NCBI GenBank assembly: GCA_002435705.1
Contig: DIVA01000072.1
Span: 1-8,711 of the forward strand
Source of the DNA: Bacteriovoracaceae bacterium UBA6144
GTDB taxonomy: Bacteria; Bdellovibrionota; Bacteriovoracia; Bacteriovoracales; Bacteriovoracaceae
Direction: 5' to 3'
Length of the DNA: 8,711 nt
The translations under genes and the position numbers were made by a program. How positions within the stretch are numbered: the stretch's first letter is position 1; each line of letters begins with the position of its first letter. A model generated the notes under the pieces. It saw only the letters and a program-made list of their open reading frames with translations, searched no databases and was not told where the DNA came from. This document shows, one piece after another, positions 1 through 5,800 of this stretch.

Positions 1-156
1 GTTCGTAGCTTTAAGTGGGAAGGAGAAAAACTCTCAGTATTTGTGCGCGGAAAAAATCTCTTGGATGAGCGTGCTCGCAATCACGTCTCGTTTGTAAAAG
101 ACACGGCTGCGCTGCCTGGACGAAATGTGGTCGTGGGAGTGAACGCGATCTGGTGA
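1..156 (+). CDS. TonB-dependent outer-membrane receptor, C-terminal fragment
   Basis: This is the last 51 codons of a gene that begins before the window, read in frame 1 to a TGA at 154-156. The visible protein has the pattern of the final strands of a TonB-dependent receptor barrel: a 'GKNLLDERARNH' strand-turn motif, then 'VSFVKD', then 'LPGRNVVVGV', ending on an aromatic residue (Trp) as outer-membrane barrels usually do. Such receptors import metal chelates, cobalamin or other scarce nutrients across the outer membrane, using energy from TonB-ExbB-ExbD. The ending resembles the receptor subgroup that includes the zinc receptor ZnuD, but the ligand cannot be inferred from this tail. The stop codon directly abuts the stop of the convergent downstream gene, with no room for a separate terminator. 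Confidence 0.8.
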   Translation, partial: VRSFKWEGEKLSVFVRGKNLLDERARNHVSFVKDTAALPGRNVVVGVNAIW

Positions 157-987
157 TTACACCGTCATCCTATGCTTCTCACACATCACCATGGCGATAT
201 TGTAGTGGTAGTAAGCGGCTTCATTAATAAAAATAGGATAGTAGACCTTATCACCCTCAAAGCTCTGCGTGCGCCCATCGAAGTGGTAGAAGAGGGGGTC
301 ACCTTTTTTAAGCGGGATGAACTCTTTGTTTTGAAGTTTCGGATGCACCATCGCCGCAAGTTTCCCATCTACCAGCGGATAATGGATCTCTTCTTTTTCA
401 ATGTAGTACTCAAAACTTCCCTGAGGCTTCGCCTCGCTGGCGATGAACTCGAGGATGACATTGCAGAGCTCGATGGTTTGATCGATCACAATCGGATTAT
501 TCACACTCGAGCTGCAAGGGCCCACTTCGATGATCGCTCCGTGGGTGAGTTGCGTGGCGACGTATTTCTTTGAATGGTCGATGGCAAAAATGACTTTCAC
601 ATCAGGTAGCTTTTGAGACACAAAAAGTGCCAACTGCTTATGCCACAGTTCATCCTGGGAGAGGATGAGTGTCGCTCCCATATTGCCAGTTGTGGTGTGG
701 ATGTCGATGATGAAGCCATCGGGCTTTTCATTAAACTTGCCAATCAGCTCCTGCGCCCGAGTGTACTCGTAGGCCTTGAGGTTTTGATTCTGATGAACCG
801 GCGCAAACACGCGATTGAGATCGATGTCCACAAAGCGTTTATTGATCTCAAAAGCTTTGGGGTTAGCGTGAACGAATTCTAGATTGAGCTTGGGAGACTT
901 GAGGATTCGGTGTTGCAGATGGTTGACGATGGTGATGCCGGTCCATTCATTGCCGTGAGTCCCACCCACGATAAATACGTGCTTCAT
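157..987 (-). CDS. Aspartoacylase/succinylglutamate desuccinylase-family zinc amidohydrolase
   Basis: The 276-residue protein belongs to the AstE/aspartoacylase family of zinc hydrolases (M14-like fold), which remove an acyl group from an N-acyl amino acid. The zinc site is complete: 'GGTHGNEWTG' supplies H11 and E14, and 'DIHTTTGNMG' supplies H97. The substrate-binding 'DIDLNR' (N58, R59) is present, and 'IIEVGP' gives the catalytic glutamate E154. It is closer in style to aspartoacylase (aminoacylase-2 type) than to AstE, and slightly shorter than the roughly 310-residue mammalian enzyme. No signal peptide is seen, so it should be cytosolic. It is the second gene of an operon: its ATG overlaps the stop of the RimK-like ligase as ATGA, and an AGAGG ribosome site lies inside the ligase gene. 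The substrate is not known; an N-acetyl- or N-acyl-aspartate/glutamate or a peptide carrying one is plausible from context. Confidence 0.85.
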   Translation of the reverse strand: MKHVFIVGGTHGNEWTGITIVNHLQHRILKSPKLNLEFVHANPKAFEINKRFVDIDLNRVFAPVHQNQNLKAYEYTRAQELIGKFNEKPDGFIIDIHTTTGNMGATLILSQDELWHKQLALFVSQKLPDVKVIFAIDHSKKYVATQLTHGAIIEVGPCSSSVNNPIVIDQTIELCNVILEFIASEAKPQGSFEYYIEKEEIHYPLVDGKLAAMVHPKLQNKEFIPLKKGDPLFYHFDGRTQSFEGDKVYYPIFINEAAYYHYNIAMVMCEKHRMTV

Positions 988-2462
988 TTTTTTGCCTCTA
1001 TTCTTCTGATGAATTCGTGGATGATGTGGTGATAGAGCTCTTCCCCTAAGATGGCATCCTCTACTTCAGAGTCGATGTTGGGGTTATCATTCACTTCAAT
1101 CACATAGGCCTTGCCATTTTTCTCTTTCAAGTCCACGCCGTAGAGAGAGTCTCCGATGAAGGAGGCCATCTTGAGTGCTGTCTGAATCACATGCTTGGGA
1201 ACTTTGGTGATGGGAAGTGTTTCAAAGTTCCCAGTGTTTTCAACATTTCCGTGGTTATAAATCTGCCAGTGGCCTTTGGTCATGTAGTACTTACAAGCAA
1301 AGAGTGCACGGCCATTGAGCACACCGATGCGCCAGTCAAAGTCTGTGTAAAAGAATTCCTGCAGAAGGAGGAGCGCCGATTTTTTGAAAAGTTCATCAGT
1401 GAGGGAGAAGAATTTCTCCTTCGATTCCACTTTATACACCCCTTTTGAAAACGAGCCATCGGGGATCTTCAGGATCACGGGGAATTCCAGTTTATCGGCC
1501 CAAGCTTTTAGATCATCAGACTGGGAGATGATGTCGGTCTTCGGAGAGTTGATGTTATTGGCCTTCATCAAATGGTGCATGTAGATTTTATTGGTGCACC
1601 GTAAAATCGACATGGGGTCATCGATCACCACGAGTCCCTCACTTTGGGCTTTTTTAGCGAAGCGGTAGGTATGGTGGTTGATCGCCGTGGTCTCACGAAT
1701 GAAGAGTGCATCGAACTCGGCGATGCGCGAGTAATCTTTCTTTTCGATCAACTCCACCAGGACGTCATTTTCCTTTCCTGCTTTAATAAAGTTTTTCAGA
1801 GCATCACTGTCGCTCGGAGAGAGGGGATCGTTTGGATTGTGAAGGATCGCTAAATCGTAGTGATATTTCTTGCGGGCCTTAGGCTTTCGCCACACTTTAT
1901 GAGAGTAGGTATCTAGAGCGGCGGCGAAGATGTCTTCGTCCTCATCCTCAAGCTGATTGAGGGAGCCGGTTTTTATCGAGCTGATCTCCCATTTCTTTTC
2001 ATGCTTAAAGTCGATGATCAAAATCGGGGCGGCAAAGAGTTCAAAGATCTGACGAGCAAGTTCTGAGAAACTTTCGAGTTCTGTCTTTCCAAAATAAATT
2101 TTTAGCGAAAAGCTTTTTTGAATAATTTCATTCTTGAAAGCTTTCTGCACCATCTGATCGAGATCTTCAATTTCTAAATTGTAGAGCGTCTGCTTCGAGA
2201 GATCATTAATTACTCGCACAGAGGGAGTAACGGAGTGACCGCGTGCTTCTGCCAAGAGCGAAGTATAGTAGCCATTACTCAGGTATTTGTAGTTGCGGCA
2301 GAGGTTGATGATTTTGATTTTTTCTTTACTCTCATCATTTTCACTGACCGCGTGCAGTCCATCCCACTTAATCAGATAGTCCTGGGCTGTCATGAGCTTT
2401 TCTACCGGATAGTATGAAGTCCAGTCTTTGATCTTTTCGACGATGACGATAATCTTTGCCAC
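984..2462 (-). CDS. RimK-like ATP-grasp amide ligase (RimK family protein)
   Basis: From the chosen GTG at 2462 the protein has 492 residues. An N-terminal domain of about 200 residues ('IINLCRNYKYLSNGYYTSLLAEARGH' region, residues 51-75) is typical of long RimK-family proteins and absent from classical S6-glutamylating RimK. A pre-ATP-grasp segment follows ('FIRETTAINHHTYRFA', 254-269), then the ATP-grasp domain: 'VVIDDPMSILRCTNK' (278-292), lysine K332 in 'LKIPDGSFSKGV', E369, D444, and the metal-binding 'VIEVNDNPNID' (454-464). Such enzymes use ATP to form an amide bond between a carboxylate, via an acyl-phosphate, and an amine, often of glutamate. A TTG start at 2525 would add 21 residues that look unrelated to the family. 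The GTG gives 'MAKIIVIVEKIKDW', which matches the usual start, although its ribosome site is weak. It is first in an operon with the aspartoacylase-like gene and divergent from the GNAT/C39 gene. The substrate is unknown. Confidence 0.88.
   Translation of the reverse strand: MAKIIVIVEKIKDWTSYYPVEKLMTAQDYLIKWDGLHAVSENDESKEKIKIINLCRNYKYLSNGYYTSLLAEARGHSVTPSVRVINDLSKQTLYNLEIEDLDQMVQKAFKNEIIQKSFSLKIYFGKTELESFSELARQIFELFAAPILIIDFKHEKKWEISSIKTGSLNQLEDEDEDIFAAALDTYSHKVWRKPKARKKYHYDLAILHNPNDPLSPSDSDALKNFIKAGKENDVLVELIEKKDYSRIAEFDALFIRETTAINHHTYRFAKKAQSEGLVVIDDPMSILRCTNKIYMHHLMKANNINSPKTDIISQSDDLKAWADKLEFPVILKIPDGSFSKGVYKVESKEKFFSLTDELFKKSALLLLQEFFYTDFDWRIGVLNGRALFACKYYMTKGHWQIYNHGNVENTGNFETLPITKVPKHVIQTALKMASFIGDSLYGVDLKEKNGKAYVIEVNDNPNIDSEVEDAILGEELYHHIIHEFIRRIEAKK
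995..999 (-). promoter_or_regulatory. Ribosome binding site of the aspartoacylase-like gene
   Basis: On the minus strand the sequence reads AGAGG, 7 bases before the ATG at 987-985. It lies within the last codons of the RimK-like gene, whose TGA shares two bases with this ATG (ATGA). The arrangement indicates translational coupling of the two enzymes. Confidence 0.6.
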
Positions 2463-2489
2463 GAGGGTTTTCCCAATTAAAGCTTTCTG

Positions 2490-2518
2490 TGGATAAATTC
2501 TCGGAGTAGTCTTACAAT
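2490..2518 (+). promoter_or_regulatory. Candidate sigma-70 promoter of the GNAT/C39 gene
   Basis: A -35-like TGGATA (2490-2495, 4 of 6 matches to TTGACA) is followed after 17 bases by a -10 TACAAT (2513-2518, 5 of 6 matches). Transcription would begin near 2525, leaving about 20 bases of leader before the ATG at 2547. This position also argues against a GTG start at 2520. The element lies in the 84-base gap between two divergent genes; I found no equally good promoter for the opposite direction. Confidence 0.4.
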
Positions 2519-2546
2519 TGTGCAAGGTATTTCAAAAAGAGTCCTT

Positions 2547-3668
2547 ATGGCTTCCCACAAATTAAAATCTATCAATCTCAGAGCGGCTAGAAAGTCTGAT
2601 CTAGACGCTCTTGAGGCATTGGAAAATCAAAGTTTTAATTATGATCGCCTGAGTCGTAAAAGCTTTTTATGGATGTTGACCAAAGCCCATGCCATTTTAC
2701 AGGTGGCCGTGGTGGATAAAAAAGTCATCGGCTATGGATTAGTACTCTTGAACACCGGCACTCGCCTGGCCCGTCTCTACTCGATTGCAGTCTCAAAATC
2801 CCATCAAGGCTTAGGTCTGGGAAAGACCATTCTTGAATCACTGATTGAAAAAGCGGAAGAAGAAGACTTTGTCTACCTCAGGCTTGAGGTAAAGCCTGAT
2901 AACTCAGCGGCGATAGGACTCTATGAAAAAATGGGATTTCGTCTGCTCAATCGTAAAAAAGAATACTACTCCGATGGCTCGGATGCCTTGTGTTTTGAAA
3001 AACGGATTAAGTATCTTAAACCCAGTCCAAAGTTTTCAGTTCCTTACTACCAACAAACCTTGGACTTTACCTGTGGCCCAGCCTGCCTGATGATGGCGAT
3101 TAAAAAATTTAAGCCAGCCTTTAAGTTTAGTGTGAGTGAAGAACTCAAGATCTGGCGCGAGGCCACTACCATTTTTATGACCTCAGGCCACGGCGGTTGT
3201 GGCCCTCGAGGTTTGGCCCTCTCTGCCTTTGATCGGGGTCTCAGACCCGTGCTCTATCTCTCCCACTTAGGTGTGCTCTTTGAAGACACAGTCAGAAGTG
3301 TAGAGAAGAAAAATGTCCTGACCGTCGTCAATGACACATTCAATTCTGATCTTAAGAAAAGAAAAATTAAACTCAATCATAAGAAACTCACCCTCGATGA
3401 GATTGATTCAATCTTAAATCGTGGGGGAGTCGTTCTCGCGCTGATCACCACTTATCACTTTGATCGCCGTAAAGTTCCCCACTGGGTGCTCATCACGGCC
3501 ATGGACGAGAGTTTTGTGTATTTTCATGATCCGGACAGGTCAGAAGTTGATAAGCATGAGGCACGCGTGGATCGTTTGAATGTGCCCGTTTCTCATAAGC
3601 AGTTTCGAAAGATGTTTAAGTTTGGTCGCCAAAAAATGATGCTGGCCCTGGCTCTTTTTAAGAACTAG
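2547..3668 (+). CDS. GNAT acetyltransferase fused to C39-like cysteine peptidase
   Basis: The 373-residue protein has two domains. Residues about 8-155 are a GNAT N-acyltransferase: 'YSIAVSKSHQGLGLGK' (78-93) holds the acetyl-CoA pyrophosphate loop Q87-K93, and 'LEVKPDNSAAIGLYEKMGF' (113-131) is the RimI-like later part of the fold. Residues about 162-373 are a papain-fold domain of the C39-like type. They show 'YYQQTLDFTCGPACLMM' with oxyanion glutamine Q170 and nucleophile C176, a 'GHGGCGPRG' loop at 214-222, and 'HWVLITAMD' with H312 followed by 'FHDPD' with D328. The triad therefore looks intact. No signal peptide or membrane segment is seen, unlike C39 domains of bacteriocin exporters. 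The ATG at 2547 is preferred to an upstream GTG at 2520, because the GNAT fold starts just after it and the candidate promoter would leave the GTG untranscribed. This fusion is commonly encoded next to a long RimK-family ligase; its substrate is unknown. Confidence 0.88.
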   Translation: MASHKLKSINLRAARKSDLDALEALENQSFNYDRLSRKSFLWMLTKAHAILQVAVVDKKVIGYGLVLLNTGTRLARLYSIAVSKSHQGLGLGKTILESLIEKAEEEDFVYLRLEVKPDNSAAIGLYEKMGFRLLNRKKEYYSDGSDALCFEKRIKYLKPSPKFSVPYYQQTLDFTCGPACLMMAIKKFKPAFKFSVSEELKIWREATTIFMTSGHGGCGPRGLALSAFDRGLRPVLYLSHLGVLFEDTVRSVEKKNVLTVVNDTFNSDLKKRKIKLNHKKLTLDEIDSILNRGGVVLALITTYHFDRRKVPHWVLITAMDESFVYFHDPDRSEVDKHEARVDRLNVPVSHKQFRKMFKFGRQKMMLALALFKN

Positions 3669-3678
3669 GGCCCGCGCT

Positions 3679-4242
3679 TTAGAGCAAGTGCTTGAGATTT
3701 TCTTTGGAACTATCTTCCACATCTTTATGGAGAGAGTTACCGTGACTATCCATGGTGACGACCACTGGAAATTTCTCAACGTTTAACTCCCAGATCGCTT
3801 CCGGAGAGCCCAGCTCCTCAAGGTATACATTCGATACGGAAGTAATTTTTTCTGCCAACACCTGCGCGGCTCCACCAATCGCATGGAAATAAACGGCACC
3901 ATACTGCTTACACGCCTCAAGCGTCTTCGCCCCCATGCCGCCTTTCCCGATCACACCGACGATGCCATGGTCACGCATCACTTGCCACTGATAGGGTTCT
4001 TCGCGGATCGAAGTGGTGGGGCCTGCGGCCGTGACTTTGTAGCCATTTTTATCTTTCATCACGACGGGGCCACAGTGGTAGATAATTTGATTTTTGAGAT
4101 CCACCGGACTGGGATTGCCTTCATGCAGATACTTATGGACGGCATCACGACCCGTAAAAAGTTTTCCGGTAATAAGAACCATGTCACCGACTTTAAGTTT
4201 TCTGACAGCTTCTTGAGAAAATGGATAATTGAGTTCGATCAT
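3679..4242 (-). CDS. Class I fumarate hydratase, beta subunit
   Basis: The 187-residue protein is the C-terminal-type subunit of a two-subunit, iron-sulfur (class I) fumarase, which hydrates fumarate to malate in the TCA cycle. Family motifs are in order: 'GKLFTGRDAVHK' (R32, D33), 'YHCGPV' (55-60), 'AAGPTTSIREEPY' (T76, R80), 'GVIGKGGMG' (K100), 'AIGGAAQ' (121-127) and 'FPVVVTMDSHGNSL' (158-171). By alignment from memory to the Leishmania enzyme, R32, T76, R80 and K100 match substrate-contacting residues. The ATG follows an AAGGA ribosome site that overlaps the alpha subunit's stop codon, so the two are cotranscribed and probably coupled. L-tartrate dehydratase and mesaconase share this fold, but the motifs and the lack of tartrate or mesaconate genes nearby favour fumarase. 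The gene ends 10 bases from the convergent GNAT/C39 gene. Confidence 0.9.
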   Translation of the reverse strand: MIELNYPFSQEAVRKLKVGDMVLITGKLFTGRDAVHKYLHEGNPSPVDLKNQIIYHCGPVVMKDKNGYKVTAAGPTTSIREEPYQWQVMRDHGIVGVIGKGGMGAKTLEACKQYGAVYFHAIGGAAQVLAEKITSVSNVYLEELGSPEAIWELNVEKFPVVVTMDSHGNSLHKDVEDSSKENLKHLL

Positions 4243-4248
4243 AAAAAT

Positions 4249-4253
4249 TCCTT
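4249..4253 (-). promoter_or_regulatory. Ribosome binding site of the fumarase beta subunit
   Basis: The minus strand reads AAGGA, 6 bases before the ATG at 4242-4240. Its first two bases belong to the TAA stop of the alpha subunit, so ribosomes finishing alpha are placed directly at the beta start. Confidence 0.65.
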
Positions 4254-5241
4254 AGTAGAGCCACTTATTGAGTTTAAAAGTTTTGGTGTCGAGAGTGGCG
4301 CCTTGGCGACGAAAGGCCCAGCACATATAACTCACGCTCACGATGAAGGAGGCCGGTACGCGATTGCGATGATCAATCAAGCAATCGAGAATGGTCGTCT
4401 TTCCACCAAAGCCCATGGGTCCGATGCCCAGTTTGTTACAGGTGTCTACGATTTCCTCTTCAAGTTGGGCCAGCTCTTTAATCTTCGAGCGCTCGCCTAG
4501 TTTTCTAAAAAGTTGACGTTTGGCATGAGCATGCGAGTCTGCACGATCACCACCCACGCACACTCCGAGAACTCCCGGTCCGCAGCCTTTACCTTGGGCC
4601 TTAACTACTGCATCTAAGATCACTTTTCTCACTCCAGCTAAATCTCTGCCGGCACCCAACGTGGTTTCAGGAAGAGAGTATTGAGCGGAGACGTTTTCAC
4701 AGCCTCCACCCTTGAGCATGAGTTTTACCACTAATTCTTTTTTCTCATGCTCGACGAAGTGAATCGAGGGGTGACCAGCGCCAAGATTGGTGCCTGCGTT
4801 CTCACCCGTCAAAGAGTCTACGGAGTTTTGTCTGAGGTAGCCGAGTTTTGTCGACTGAGTCACCGCTTTATGAATCAGTTTAATAAAAGGCGTTTGGTGA
4901 AAGCCCGGTGGGTGGTAGATATAAAAAATAACTGTGCCCGTGTCTTGGCAGAGGGGTTGACTCTTGGTTTTGGCCAGTTCGATGTTGTCACACATGATGT
5001 CCATGGCGTAACTGGCCGATGTGTTGCTGACTTCTTCTTCACGCGCTTTTCTGATGGCACGGTCTACATCGTTGGGAATGATGGTACTGGTGACTCGAAT
5101 AATCTCGACCAGGCTTTCAATCGCCTGTGCATCAGGAGAGAGTTTCTTGGAAACTTTCTTGACTGCTTTCTTGGCAACTTTTTTTGTTGGTTTTTGAGTT
5201 AACTTTTTTGCAGGCTTTTTCTTTTGCACTTTTTTAACCAC
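4252..5241 (-). CDS. Class I fumarate hydratase, alpha subunit, with lysine-rich N-terminal tail
   Basis: The 329-residue protein is the iron-sulfur catalytic subunit of a two-subunit class I fumarase. Motifs are 'QPLCQDTGT' (95-103), 'TGENAGTNLGAGHP' (145-158), 'LKGGGCENVSAQ' (176-187), 'GKGCGPGVLGVCVGGDRA' (217-234), 'GIGPMGFGGKTT' (272-283) and 'YMCWAFRR' (305-312). Spacing against E. coli FumA suggests that C98, C220 and C307 bind the 4Fe-4S cluster, with D100 in the active site. Residues 1-35 are unusual: almost only Lys, Ala, Val, Pro, Thr and Gln in repeated 'KKxAKK' patterns, like a histone-H1-type tail. The fumarase fold begins near residue 36 ('SPDAQAIESLVEIIR'). The tail appears to be translated, because the GTG start at 5241 has a strong AAGGAAGG site 5 bases upstream and no later ATG precedes residue 80. 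It is the first gene of the operon with the beta subunit. Confidence 0.9.
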   Translation of the reverse strand: MVKKVQKKKPAKKLTQKPTKKVAKKAVKKVSKKLSPDAQAIESLVEIIRVTSTIIPNDVDRAIRKAREEEVSNTSASYAMDIMCDNIELAKTKSQPLCQDTGTVIFYIYHPPGFHQTPFIKLIHKAVTQSTKLGYLRQNSVDSLTGENAGTNLGAGHPSIHFVEHEKKELVVKLMLKGGGCENVSAQYSLPETTLGAGRDLAGVRKVILDAVVKAQGKGCGPGVLGVCVGGDRADSHAHAKRQLFRKLGERSKIKELAQLEEEIVDTCNKLGIGPMGFGGKTTILDCLIDHRNRVPASFIVSVSYMCWAFRRQGATLDTKTFKLNKWLY

Positions 5242-5246
5242 GTGAA

Positions 5247-5254
5247 CCTTCCTT
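5247..5254 (-). promoter_or_regulatory. Strong ribosome binding site fixing the GTG start of fumarase alpha
   Basis: The minus strand reads AAGGAAGG, 5 bases before GTG at 5241-5239. This strong site decides the start and means the lysine-rich N-terminal tail is part of the protein rather than an annotation artefact. Confidence 0.7.
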
Positions 5255-5341
5255 CAATTTATTGATGCTTCAGATCGTCCCATGATTTTTGGTCTTTGAG
5301 AATGTGACAGGCCTTTAATTTTTGTCTTTTTTTGGTCATCT

Positions 5342-5369
5342 CTTGACACTTTTCAGACCGAGCCCATCT
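5342..5369 (+). promoter_or_regulatory. Candidate heat-shock (sigma-32/RpoH) promoter of the Hsp20 gene
   Basis: CTTGACA at 5342-5348 matches the sigma-32 -35 element CTTGAAA at 6 of 7 bases. After a 14-base spacer, CCCATCT at 5363-5369 fully matches the -10 core CCCATNT. The start point would fall near 5376-5378, giving a leader of about 20 bases that contains the ribosome site GGAGG (5386-5390, 6 bases before the ATG). A sigma-70 reading of the same TTGACA fails, because no TATAAT-like box lies 16-18 bases downstream. Placement directly before a small heat-shock gene supports the assignment. The rest of the 155-base divergent gap (5242-5396) shows no convincing promoter for the fumarase operon. 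Confidence 0.65.
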
Positions 5370-5396
5370 TGGACATAAGCAAACCGGAGGTCAAAT

Positions 5397-5768
5397 ATGT
5401 TACATTTTGAACTAAAACCCGCTCGCTGGACTCAACCAAGTTGGGAGTCGCTTAATCCTCCCTGTGAAATTGTGGATAGTGAGAAGGTCTTCACCGTCGC
5501 CATCGATATTCCCGGCTTCAAAAAAGAAGATATTGAGATTGAATTAAAGGACAGGCATCTTCTTGTGAGTGGAACGCGTTACGCCATCGTTCGTCCTGAG
5601 ACGGAGAAGGTTATGCGTCAAGAAAGACGCTTTGGGCATTTTCAGCGTGTCTTCTCTTTGCCGGAAGCAATTTCCGAGCAAAACATTTCGGCGAAATTTG
5701 AAGATGGGGTCTTGGAAATAACGATTCCAAAAATGGAAGTGGCATCTCGTAAAATTACGATTCTTTGA
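5397..5768 (+). CDS. Small heat-shock protein, Hsp20/alpha-crystallin family
   Basis: The 123-residue protein is an ATP-independent holdase chaperone that binds unfolding proteins in the cytosol under stress. Residues about 22-118 form the alpha-crystallin domain: 'PCEIVDSEKVFTVAIDIPGF' opens it, 'KKEDIEIELKDRHLLVSGTR' (41-60) follows, 'RRFGHFQRVFSLPE' lies in the middle, and 'FEDGVLEITIPK' carries the family's G-V-L signature. The tail 'KITIL' supplies the I-x-I motif that docks onto neighbouring subunits. The N-terminal arm is only about 20 residues, so the protein is shorter than the usual 140-150, and oligomers may be smaller (inference). The start has a strong GGAGG site. The gene stands alone, divergent from fumarase and convergent with the protease, with its own heat-shock-type promoter. 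Confidence 0.93.
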   Translation: MLHFELKPARWTQPSWESLNPPCEIVDSEKVFTVAIDIPGFKKEDIEIELKDRHLLVSGTRYAIVRPETEKVMRQERRFGHFQRVFSLPEAISEQNISAKFEDGVLEITIPKMEVASRKITIL

Positions 5769-5800
5769 CCATAATGACTTTCCTCCCAGAGCTGTGGTCA
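5766..5800. repeat. Inverted repeat spanning the stop codons of two convergent genes
   Basis: TGACCA at 5766-5771 and TGGTCA at 5795-5800 are exact reverse complements separated by 23 bases. Each arm contains the TGA stop of one gene: Hsp20 on the + strand and the subtilase on the - strand. A hairpin would be weak, with 6 pairs and a long loop, and no U-run follows. It may contribute to termination in both directions or be partly coincidental. Confidence 0.3.

Noticed and set aside
172..573. A 133-codon + strand open frame
   Set aside because: It is antisense to the aspartoacylase-like gene, whose zinc and catalytic motifs are intact; the frame encodes nothing recognisable.
2463..2525. TTG start extending the RimK-like ligase by 21 residues
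   Set aside because: The extra residues do not look like the family's usual N-terminus, and the extension would overlap the control region of the divergent gene. The GTG at 2462 fits better, though its ribosome site is weak.
157..3668. Antiphage defence or bacteriocin export reading of the C39/RimK cluster
   Set aside because: There is no ABC transporter, precursor peptide with a GG leader, nuclease, toxin or sensor domain; the contents fit small-molecule or peptide metabolism better.
3640..3700. Possible two-way terminator around GGGCCC between the convergent GNAT/C39 and fumarase genes
   Set aside because: Only a 5-base GCTCT/AGAGC pair and a short GC palindrome are present, with no proper stem and T-run, so no terminator is called.
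3883..4500. A 205-codon + strand open frame
   Set aside because: It lies wholly antisense to the two fumarase genes, crosses their junction, and has no recognisable motif; the opposite strand carries clear conserved proteins.
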